In this document: piece after piece, positions 1 through 4,986 of the stretch
How positions within the stretch are numbered: the stretch's first letter is position 1
Layout of the letters: each line of letters opens with the position of its first letter
Assembly: GCA_958446555.1 (NCBI GenBank)
Contig: CAUCWU010000187.1
Location: forward strand, 1-5,418
Source: an uncultured Lachnospiraceae bacterium
GTDB lineage: Bacteria; Bacillota; Clostridia; Lachnospirales; Lachnospiraceae
Direction of reading: 5' to 3'
Length of the DNA stretch: 5,418 nt
Notes under the pieces: model-generated
Databases searched by the model: none
Seen by the model: only the letters and a program-made list of their open reading frames with translations
Told to the model about the DNA's origin: nothing
Position numbers and translations under genes: made by a program

Positions 1-79
1 TTTTTTAAGAAATTTTCAGGGTTGGTTATACTGTTCAATTATCAAGGTTCTTGTCAGATCTCCTCATCTTGGAGACCAA
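1..79 (-). promoter_or_regulatory. Probable pre-rRNA leader with boxA-like motif
   Basis: Downstream of the two tRNA-Ser genes the minus strand reads AGAACCTTGATAATTGAACA (about 32-51). This resembles the conserved Firmicute rRNA leader/spacer motif around TGTTCTTTGAAAACTGAATA, which contains the boxA antitermination signal and precedes 16S or 23S rRNA. A short hairpin (TCTCC/GGAGA arms at 59-63 and 71-75) lies between it and the tRNA; it has no U-tract, so it is not a terminator. The inference is that transcription continues leftward into an rRNA gene just outside the window. No rRNA sequence itself is visible. The motif also occurs in 16S-23S spacers, but promoters and protein genes directly upstream argue for an operon start. 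Confidence 0.55.
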
Positions 80-168
80 CGGAGAAGAAGGGATTTGAAC
101 CCTTGCGCCGCTACTAACGACCTACTCCCTTTCCAGGGGAGCCCCTTCAACCTCTTGGGTACTTCTCC
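80..168 (-). tRNA. tRNA-Ser (anticodon GGA)
   Basis: An 89-nt class II tRNA. The acceptor arm is GGAGAAG paired with CTTCTCC, with discriminator G. The D arm is CCC/GGG with GG in the loop. The anticodon stem is CTCCC/GGGAG around loop CTGGAAA, which gives anticodon GGA (132-134), reading UCC and UCU. The long variable arm (GTCG/CGGC stem, 7-nt loop) is the serine identity element for seryl-tRNA synthetase. The T arm is AAGGG-TTCAAAT-CCCTT. No CCA is encoded (TTG follows the discriminator), so RNase Z cleavage and CCA addition by a nucleotidyltransferase are expected. It lies 45 nt downstream of the other serine tRNA and is presumably co-transcribed with it. Confidence 0.97.
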
Positions 169-213
169 AAGTATAAGTTGATTCTCAAAATGATATTTAA
201 TTGTAAATATCAA

Positions 214-299
214 CGGAGAAGGTGGGATTCGAACCCACGGTCCCTTTCGGAATCACCGGTTTTCAAGACCGGCTCCTTAAACCACTCGGACACCTCTCC
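214..299 (-). tRNA. tRNA-Ser (anticodon UGA)
   Basis: An 86-nt class II tRNA. The acceptor is GGAGAGG paired with CTTCTCC (one G-U wobble), with discriminator G. The anticodon stem is CCGGT/ACCGG around loop CTTGAAA, which gives anticodon UGA (263-265), reading UCA and other UCN codons by wobble. A long variable arm and a canonical T arm (GTGGG-TTCGAAT-CCCAC) are present. No CCA is encoded. It is the first gene after the perfect promoter at 322-350, with a predicted 5' leader of only about 16 nt for RNase P to remove. With A36 and A37 it is a plausible substrate for MiaA-type modification but not for the t6A enzymes encoded nearby, which act on U36 tRNAs. Confidence 0.97.
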
Positions 300-321
300 A
301 AAGCAGTTAAGTGACTCATTT

Positions 322-350
322 ATTATAACTCGTCGTCTCGCTTTTGTCAA
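322..350 (-). promoter_or_regulatory. Promoter P2 of the tRNA-Ser (rRNA) unit
   Basis: The minus strand shows a perfect vegetative (sigma-A) promoter: -35 TTGACA at 345-350, a 17-nt spacer and -10 TATAAT at 322-327. Transcription should begin near 315-317, about 16 nt before tRNA-Ser(UGA). T-tracts on the plus strand (A-tracts on the transcribed side) centred near 357, 366, 378 and 388 lie just upstream at roughly 9 to 11 nt spacing and look like an UP element. Exact consensus boxes at optimal spacing are typical of stable-RNA promoters. Confidence 0.88.
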
Positions 351-445
351 GCACTTTTTTAACTTTTTTCAAATCTTTTTTAAAGATTTTCATTTCGTTA
401 AAGCCGTGACTTAGAAGCTTTGGCATCGCTTTAAGCGACTTCTAT

Positions 446-474
446 ATACTATCACGACTTCTCCGAAATGTCAA
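446..474 (-). promoter_or_regulatory. Promoter P1 of the tRNA-Ser (rRNA) unit
   Basis: A second leftward promoter lies 124 nt upstream of P2: -35 TTGACA at 469-474, a 17-nt spacer and -10 TAGTAT at 446-451, preceded by TGA, which makes an extended -10 (TGn). The predicted start is near 439-440. The -10 box is weaker than that of P2, but the exact -35, the extended -10 and upstream A-tracts support it. Tandem P1/P2 spacing of this kind is common ahead of Firmicute rRNA operons. Between the two promoters the P1 transcript could fold a small hairpin (arms 426-430 and 434-438, extended by AGAAG/CTTCT at 413-417 and 439-443). Confidence 0.7.
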
Positions 475-478
475 CACC

Positions 479-540
479 TTTTTTCAATTTTTTTCAAGTT
501 TTTTTAATTTGTTGCTTTTTTCCCGTTTTTTGGTTCTTTT
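479..540 (-). promoter_or_regulatory. Phased A-tract region upstream of P1
   Basis: The plus strand carries T-runs at 479-484, 488-494, 499-505, 516-521, 526-531 and 537-540 (A-runs on the transcribed strand). Their centres are mostly 9.5 to 11 nt apart, close to one helical turn, with one larger step bridged by a short run at 508-510. The first three are imperfect repeats of TTTTTTTCAA. Phased A-tracts bend DNA and can act as an UP element contacting the RNA polymerase alpha subunits. Lying directly above the P1 -35 box, this probably boosts stable-RNA transcription. The function is inferred; the phasing is seen. Confidence 0.55.
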
Positions 541-559
541 AGGCTTGCCAGCTACAACT

Positions 560-1285
560 TTACTTCTCTGCTCTCCTTGAAAGAATCCCTTCAGCTGACA
601 CCATATCCTCTGGCGTAGTCAGCTTGATATTCTCATAGCTTCCCTGTGACAGATACACCTGGCTGTCTGTAAACTGCTCTACCACCATTGCATCATCTGT
701 GATCGGCCCTGCCGCCTCTAGTCCCTTTGTCTCTATAATAGAAGAAAGTCTCTCATAAGCCTGGCAAATCAGATCACGCCGAAAGGTCTGCGGTGTCTGG
801 ATGATACGAAGTGTGCTTCGGTCTGGCGTTGAGAGTACCTTTCCATTTTCATCTGCTACCTTTACCGTATCTTTTAACGGCACAGCTGCGACACCACTGC
901 CATACTTTCTCGCTGACTCAATCGAATTTTGAATCACATCCATGCTCACACAAGCTCTCGCTGCATCATGAATCAAAATCAGATTACAGTCAGATGCTGC
1001 CTTCACACCTTCCATTGAAGATAGAAAGCGCTCGCTCTTTCCTGCAATCACGACTGTTTTGGCATGGAGAGATTCCTTTTCCAAAAGTGCACGACAATAT
1101 GCGACTGCATCTTTTGATGTCACCAGTACAATTTTGTCTACAATCTGATCAAATATACGCACACTATGTAGAAATACTGGAATACCCATTAAATCCAAAA
1201 ACTGTTTTGCAATAGGCGCGTTCATACGCCTGCCACTTCCGGCTGCCAAAATCACGGCAGCCTTTGTCTCTTTATCCGTTTCCAT
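560..1285 (-). CDS. ispD: 2-C-methyl-D-erythritol 4-phosphate cytidylyltransferase
   Basis: A cytosolic enzyme of the MEP isoprenoid pathway: MEP + CTP gives CDP-methylerythritol + diphosphate. At 241 aa it is about the usual length. The nucleotide-binding N-terminus AAGSGRRM (14-21) is followed by K27-Q28; R20 and K27 match catalytic residues of the E. coli enzyme. Further signatures are G82..R86..S89 (variant of GGxxRxxSV), HDAAR (106-110), PLKDT (136-140), TPQ (164-166), TDDA (196-199) and NIKLTTPED (219-227), whose K221 corresponds to the second essential lysine. Odd point: A111 follows R110 where most homologues have proline. The ATG start has GGGAGAG (1293-1299) 7 nt upstream, inside the end of tsaD, and one base separates the two genes. 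It is the last protein gene of the run; no intrinsic terminator is visible after its TAA. Confidence 0.96.
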   Translation of the reverse strand: METDKETKAAVILAAGSGRRMNAPIAKQFLDLMGIPVFLHSVRIFDQIVDKIVLVTSKDAVAYCRALLEKESLHAKTVVIAGKSERFLSSMEGVKAASDCNLILIHDAARACVSMDVIQNSIESARKYGSGVAAVPLKDTVKVADENGKVLSTPDRSTLRIIQTPQTFRRDLICQAYERLSSIIETKGLEAAGPITDDAMVVEQFTDSQVYLSQGSYENIKLTTPEDMVSAEGILSRRAEK

Positions 1286-1286
1286 A

Positions 1287-2312
1287 TTATCGCTCTCCCA
1301 GCTTTAACGATGCAGCTGCATTTAAATCCCAGCCGCTTCGTCTTCCCTTGATATACTCATAGTAGCCTGCTGCACCGATCATTGCCGCATTGTCTGTACA
1401 GAAAATCGGTGACGGATAATATAGAGTAATTCCATTTTTCTCACATGCCTCTTTTAAGCCTGCTCGAAGTGCAGAATTGGATGCCACGCCACCTGCGAGC
1501 GCAAGCTTATGGAAGCCATGCTCTTTCGTGCCGCGAATCGCATGCTCTACAAGCACTTGCACAACTGCCTTCTGGAAGGATGCAGCCAAATCGTTCGGAT
1601 TGACCTCTTCTCCGGTCATCTTTGCATGATTTAAGTAATTCAGTACAGCAGACTTTAAGCCGCTGAAGCTAAAATCGTATGGATTATCTGACATCTTTGC
1701 CTTTGGAAATGTGATCGCATCTGGATTTCCTAATTTTGCTGCCTTGTCAATCTTTGGTCCACCCGGATAGCCAAGTCCAATGCTTCTTGCAACCTTATCA
1801 AATGCCTCTCCGGCTGCATCGTCACGGGTGCGTCCAATGATATTAAATTTGTCATAGTCTTCTACCACTACTAGATGCGTATGACCTCCTGAGACAATCA
1901 GACACATAAATGGTGGCTCAAGATCTGGATTTTCAATATAGTTGGCTGCAATATGCCCCTCAATATGATGAACGCCAACGAGAGGCTTTCCAGCTGCATA
2001 GGCAATTGCCTTTGCCTCTGCCGTTCCGACAAGAAGTGCACCGACAAGACCTGGTCCGTAGGTGACAGCTACTGCATCTACATCGTCTAATGTCACAGAT
2101 GCCTGTTTAAGTGCCTCCTTTACCACCTGATTGATGCGCTCAAGATGCTTTCTGGATGCAATTTCTGGCACAACACCACCATAAAGAGTATGAATATCAA
2201 TCTGCGTGGAAATGACATTGGAAAGAACTTTGCGTCCATTCTCCACAACAGCAGCAGCTGTCTCATCACAGCTACTCTCAATTGCCAATATTTTTATCTT
2301 CTTCTCTTCCAT
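1287..2312 (-). CDS. tsaD: tRNA t6A37 threonylcarbamoyltransferase TsaD
   Basis: The catalytic subunit of bacterial t6A synthesis. It transfers the threonylcarbamoyl group from threonylcarbamoyl-AMP to A37 of tRNAs reading ANN codons, working with TsaB and TsaE. At 341 aa it is full length for the Kae1/TsaD/Qri7 family (ASKHA fold). Visible hallmarks are ILAIESSCDET (8-18), GPGLVGALLVG (86-96), the metal-binding HIEGH motif (H116 and H120), SGGHTHL (141-147), the D165-A-A-G-E-A-F-D segment, AGGVASNSALR (273-283) and CTDNAAM (305-311) with D307 as the third metal ligand. The ATG overlaps the rnz stop by one base (TAATG), which suggests translational coupling; AGGAAGAAGG (2319-2328) is the ribosome-binding site, 6 nt away. 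The older name gcp (O-sialoglycoprotein endopeptidase) is a misannotation of this family. Confidence 0.97.
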   Translation of the reverse strand: MEEKKIKILAIESSCDETAAAVVENGRKVLSNVISTQIDIHTLYGGVVPEIASRKHLERINQVVKEALKQASVTLDDVDAVAVTYGPGLVGALLVGTAEAKAIAYAAGKPLVGVHHIEGHIAANYIENPDLEPPFMCLIVSGGHTHLVVVEDYDKFNIIGRTRDDAAGEAFDKVARSIGLGYPGGPKIDKAAKLGNPDAITFPKAKMSDNPYDFSFSGLKSAVLNYLNHAKMTGEEVNPNDLAASFQKAVVQVLVEHAIRGTKEHGFHKLALAGGVASNSALRAGLKEACEKNGITLYYPSPIFCTDNAAMIGAAGYYEYIKGRRSGWDLNAAASLKLGER

Positions 2313-3232
2313 TATTTACCTTCTTCCTGCTCAAAATCCAACGAAATGCTTCTGCCATCCTTGGCTGCAATTGTTCTTGGGAAGATTTTTCTTGCCTCGT
2401 CAATATACTCCTCCGGATGTGCAAGCGACGGACTATAGTGGGTCAACCACATTTCCTTTGGCTGGGCCTCTTTTGCAAGAGTTGCCGCCTCGTAGAATGT
2501 CATATGCTTATATTCTTTTGCTTTCGCAAGCTTGTCCGGCTCACCATACATGCCCTCGCAGATAAAAAGATCCGCATTTTTTGCCTGCTCTGCGATGATT
2601 GGAAGCGGTCTGGTATCGGTCGTGTAAGTAACTTTGATTCCTTTTCTCGCCTCTCCCATTACCATATCTGGTGTGTAAACCTTATCGCCATCCGTCATCG
2701 TCTCACCCTTTTGCAGATGACTCCAAAAGGCAAGCGGAATGCCAAGCTCTTTTGCCTTCTCTGCATGGAAACGACCTGCTCTTGGAATCTCAATTGTATA
2801 ACCATAGCAGGTAACATTGTGAAGCACACGAAATGCATGAATATGGTATCCCTTTATCTCAAAATCCTGCTCATTTTGTGTAATCTCCTGAAAGATAATC
2901 GGAAATGGCAGCTCTGGTGCAATCACGCGAAGTGCATTGACCACACGCTCAAGCCCTTTCGGTCCAATTAACGTCAATGGCTCAGTACGATCTGCATTTC
3001 CCATCGTCAAAAGAAGACCTGGAAGACCACTGATATGGTCTCCATGGTAATGAGTAAAACAAATCACATCAATTGGATTGCAGCTCCATCCCTTTTCTCT
3101 GACTGCGATCTGAGTTCCCTCTCCACAGTCAATCATTAATGTGCTACCGTTGAATCTTGTCATCAACGATGTCAGCCAACGGTATGGAAGCGGCATCATA
3201 CCACCGGTTCCCAACAAACATAAATCTAACAT
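2312..3232 (-). CDS. rnz: Ribonuclease Z (tRNA 3' endonuclease)
   Basis: A zinc-dependent metallo-beta-lactamase-fold endonuclease that cleaves CCA-less tRNA precursors after the discriminator base. At 306 aa it matches the short bacterial form. Active-site ligands are in place: THYHGDH (H61, H63, D65, H66), H138, D206 in TTDTRP, the HMT motif (H243) and H265 in THYSP. Residues about 150-177 (starting RAGRF, then EKAKELGIP) form the flexible exosite arm that grips the tRNA; the usual GP segment after LGIP is replaced here by LAFW. The ATG has GAGAGG (3237-3242) only 4 nt upstream; the next in-frame methionines (M12, M13) would delete the first beta strand. Both tRNA genes in this window lack CCA and so are expected substrates. 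It is translationally coupled to tsaD. A 94-nt gap with a strong stem-loop separates it from the upstream gene. Confidence 0.94.
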   Translation of the reverse strand: MLDLCLLGTGGMMPLPYRWLTSLMTRFNGSTLMIDCGEGTQIAVREKGWSCNPIDVICFTHYHGDHISGLPGLLLTMGNADRTEPLTLIGPKGLERVVNALRVIAPELPFPIIFQEITQNEQDFEIKGYHIHAFRVLHNVTCYGYTIEIPRAGRFHAEKAKELGIPLAFWSHLQKGETMTDGDKVYTPDMVMGEARKGIKVTYTTDTRPLPIIAEQAKNADLFICEGMYGEPDKLAKAKEYKHMTFYEAATLAKEAQPKEMWLTHYSPSLAHPEEYIDEARKIFPRTIAAKDGRSISLDFEQEEGK

Positions 3233-3268
3233 CTATCCTCTCATTTCTAAGCAGTTACCCTTTTTTAT

Positions 3269-3314
3269 AAAGGCAACAAGCTTCATCATGCAAGCATGAT
3301 TAGCTTGTTACTTT
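3269..3314 (-). other. Strong stem-loop upstream of rnz
   Basis: A nested inverted repeat: AAAG/CTTT outer arms (3269-3272 and 3311-3314), an internal loop, AACAAGCT/AGCTTGTT (3275-3282 and 3302-3309), a small internal loop, then ATCATG/CATGAT around loop CAAG. Leftward RNA leaves the hairpin into CCUUUAUAAAAAAGGG, so the U-tract is weak; rightward there is none. It may be a partial terminator, an RNA-processing site or a transcript stabiliser between the zinc-ribbon gene and rnz. A poor promoter-like pair (TTGCAT at 3288-3293, 18 nt, TATAAA at 3264-3269) overlaps it and could fire rnz-tsaD-ispD separately; I give that little weight. Confidence 0.6.
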
Positions 3315-3326
3315 GAGAACCTAGTA

Positions 3327-3578
3327 TCATAAAAGTTCCCTTACCTCTCTCTGGTAGGCGGGCAGGCGAAACTGCTTTGTCAAATTTTTTGTGCACTCCT
3401 CGCACAGATCAAATAAAATCTCCTCGCCGTCCTGATCAGAAAAATACCCCCATACCTTATCAATATGAAGATAATCCTCAAGCACAATACCATTTTCAAC
3501 TGGAAGCGACCGCCCACAGCAGTTGCACACAACCTGTACGATTCGATCCCTATTTGTCTCTTTTACTGTAATTCTCAT
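3327..3578 (-). CDS. Small zinc-ribbon-like protein of unknown function
   Basis: An 83-aa protein with two cysteine clusters: V-C-N-C-C near the N-terminus (C18, C20, C21) and L-C-E-E-C (C59, C62), 37 residues apart, which together could bind one zinc ion. The middle is acidic and hydrophobic (VLEDYLHIDKVWGYFS) and the C-terminus is short and charged, ending RELL. There is no signal peptide or membrane segment, so it is presumably cytosolic. Start choice: the frame stays open to an ATG at 3614 with no ribosome-binding site, but the ATG at 3578 has GGGAGG (3584-3589) 5 nt upstream and is chosen. I recall similar hypothetical proteins in Clostridia but no assigned function. It lies between rimI and rnz with gaps of 77 and 94 nt, so a role linked to RNA or translation is only guilt by association. 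Confidence 0.8.
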   Translation of the reverse strand: MRITVKETNRDRIVQVVCNCCGRSLPVENGIVLEDYLHIDKVWGYFSDQDGEEILFDLCEECTKNLTKQFRLPAYQREVRELL

Positions 3579-3637
3579 AAATTCCTCCCTAATCCATTTC
3601 GCATATACAATCATATCTTACTGAATTTAGGGAAGAA

Positions 3638-3664
3638 TAACAATGGCAATGCCTGTCACTGTTG
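3638..3664 (-). terminator. Weak hairpin overlapping the rimI stop
   Basis: In the leftward transcript AACAGUG (3657-3663) can pair with CAUUGUU (3639-3645, one G-U), enclosing a second possible pairing GGC/GCC, and is followed by AUUCUUCCCU. The stem is short and the tail is only modestly U-rich. It could slow or partly end transcription after rimI, but it may equally be chance. The 5' arm contains the rimI stop codon. Confidence 0.22.
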
Positions 3665-4231
3665 GAAGTATTTCCACATAATCAGTGCATCTTCCTTCGG
3701 TTTGCTATAAAAACCTTTTCGAATTCCAGATTTTTCATAACCATTTTTTTCATATAAAGCGATTGCCGCATCATTTGATATGCGAACCTCTAACGTAATT
3801 CCATATAAATTTCGTTCAGTTGCAAACAGATCTAGTGCCTTCATCAGTCCATCTGCCACACCATATCTTCTGTGCGATGAAAAGACGGCAACATTTGTAA
3901 TCGAAAGCTCGTCGACTGCCAAGTATGCACCGACATAGCCAACCACCTGCTCTGAATCTGATTTTGCTTCCATCTGGTCTAGCTCTAACTCACCTGATTG
4001 TGACTTTGGCAACTGTGATTTTGTCACCACAAAAAACACATAGTTAGAATCTGCAAGACTTTCTGCAATCGCGTTTTCAGACCAAGGCTCTGCAAAGCAC
4101 TCTTTTTCAAGCTCTGCGACTGCCGATCTATCCTCTACCTTCATCCGGCGCACCGACAGTTTGATCGTCTTTTCTTCTCCATCGAACTGTTTTGTTCTCG
4201 TCCAGCTAAAAATGGCATCTTCTCTTAACAA
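3656..4231 (-). CDS. rimI: Ribosomal protein S18-alanine N-acetyltransferase RimI
   Basis: A GNAT-fold enzyme that transfers acetyl from acetyl-CoA to the N-terminal alanine of ribosomal protein S18. Motif A is NVAVFSSHRRYGVADGLM (113-130), with R121-R-Y-G124-V-A126 as the acetyl-CoA pyrophosphate loop. The C-terminal signature is LEVRISNDAAIALYEKNGY (147-165) then RKGFYSKPKEDALIM (171-185), with Y175 in the usual tyrosine position. At 191 aa it is about 40 residues longer than typical RimI: the GNAT domain starts near residue 24, and residues about 72-95 form a polar, acidic insertion between two beta strands. The start codon is TTG, inside the tsaB 3' end (7-nt overlap), with GAGG (4239-4242) 7 nt upstream. 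A start nearer the GNAT domain cannot be excluded, but the only in-frame ATG is at codon 30, too late. tsaB-rimI adjacency is common. Confidence 0.9.
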   Translation of the reverse strand: MLREDAIFSWTRTKQFDGEEKTIKLSVRRMKVEDRSAVAELEKECFAEPWSENAIAESLADSNYVFFVVTKSQLPKSQSGELELDQMEAKSDSEQVVGYVGAYLAVDELSITNVAVFSSHRRYGVADGLMKALDLFATERNLYGITLEVRISNDAAIALYEKNGYEKSGIRKGFYSKPKEDALIMWKYFQQ

Positions 4232-4977
4232 ATCTTTGCCTCGGTTCCGCTCTCTCCTGGACGAAGAGAACCTTTCGTATAAATTCCAGCTTCTCTCTCC
4301 TGCTCTGCCTGAGATTTTTTCAGATAGATTGGACGGTGATCGTCGGCACTTACTGCCTTACCTGCCAAAAACTTTATCTTTCCAAGCTCTGCAACTGCAG
4401 CCGCTCTTGGTGTGCTGCAAACTGCCGGTGCAATATGGCCATTTGCCACATTTTCCTTCAGCCATTCGCCATGGGCATAAATGCCGTCTCCTGTGAATAA
4501 AACAGCATCCTCATACTCCTTTAACTTCTGTGCAAGCTCCTCCACCAATAAAAGTGCTGGCTCCATCACACAAACCATCTCCATTTTTTCATCGAAACGG
4601 TATAAAGCAGTGTAAACTTGTCTTCGTCTTGCATCAATCACCGGACAAATTAGTCCTGCAAACGGACCACAGCCAAATGCCATCGCCTCGAGAGTTGACA
4701 CCTCAACAAGTGGCTTGTCTAGTGCCAAGCACAGTCCCTTTGCCGTCGCACTTCCAATACGAAGACCGGTAAAAGAACCCGGTCCTGCTGAGATTGCAAT
4801 CGCATCAAGCTCCTTTAAATTGGTCTCTGTCATCTTTACAACTTCGTCGATCATTGGAAGAAGCGTCTGTGAATGTGTCTTCTTAAATGAAACAGAATAC
4901 TCTGCCAGCACAACGTCATCTTTTATGATGGCGGCACCTGCTGTCAGAGATGAACTTTCAATTGCTAATATTTGCAT
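4225..4977 (-). CDS. tsaB: t6A biosynthesis scaffold protein TsaB
   Basis: A non-catalytic ASKHA-fold paralogue of TsaD. It dimerises with TsaD and, with TsaE, supports threonylcarbamoyl transfer to tRNA A37. Recognised from ILAIESSSLTAG (3-14), THSQTLLPMI (34-43), AGPGSFTGLRIG (64-75), STLEAMA (94-100), PVIDARRRQVYTALY (112-126) and the C-terminal P-I-Y-L-K-K-S-Q-A-E motif (216-225). It lacks the HxEGH metal site of TsaD, which separates the two. At 250 aa it is slightly long: about 22 residues (229-250), polar and ending in cysteine, follow the family's usual end and extend into the rimI start. The ATG has AAGG (4985-4988) 7 nt upstream, overlapping the tsaE stop; the gap between the genes is 9 nt. 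The older name is yeaZ. Confidence 0.95.
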   Translation of the reverse strand: MQILAIESSSLTAGAAIIKDDVVLAEYSVSFKKTHSQTLLPMIDEVVKMTETNLKELDAIAISAGPGSFTGLRIGSATAKGLCLALDKPLVEVSTLEAMAFGCGPFAGLICPVIDARRRQVYTALYRFDEKMEMVCVMEPALLLVEELAQKLKEYEDAVLFTGDGIYAHGEWLKENVANGHIAPAVCSTPRAAAVAELGKIKFLAGKAVSADDHRPIYLKKSQAEQEREAGIYTKGSLRPGESGTEAKIC

Positions 4978-4986
4978 GTTGTTACC

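Noticed and set aside
371..389. Perfect 8-bp inverted repeat AAATCTTT/AAAGATTT as a terminator
   Set aside because: The stem is almost all A-T with a 3-nt loop and no U-tract follows on either strand. It lies just upstream of the P2 -35 box and is better explained as part of the A-tract region.
178..414. Plus-strand open frame of 78 codons containing a W-D-S-N-P-R-S stretch
   Set aside because: The stretch is the antisense reading of tRNA-Ser(UGA), a known source of spurious protein calls. The rest runs over the P2 promoter and A/T tracts, with no ribosome-binding site.
811..1215. Plus-strand open frame of 134 codons
   Set aside because: Antisense to ispD, with no ribosome-binding site or recognisable motif.
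2282..2971. Plus-strand open frame of 229 codons
   Set aside because: It is antisense to rnz, whose motifs are intact. The translation is rich in Cys, Leu, His and Trp with no family signature, as expected for a shadow frame. The frames at 2145-2438 and 2206-2565 are rejected for the same reason, as shadows of tsaD and rnz.
301..3257. Nine-base match AAGCAGTTA at 301-309 and 3249-3257
   Set aside because: It is too short to call a repeat in a window of this size, and the surroundings are unrelated.
3579..3614. Extending the zinc-ribbon gene to the ATG at 3614
   Set aside because: No Shine-Dalgarno precedes that ATG, whereas the ATG at 3578 has a strong GGGAGG at 5 nt.
3610..3655. Promoter for the zinc-ribbon gene
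   Set aside because: TATGAT (3610-3615) resembles a -10 box, but no acceptable -35 box lies 16 to 18 nt upstream, so I did not call it.
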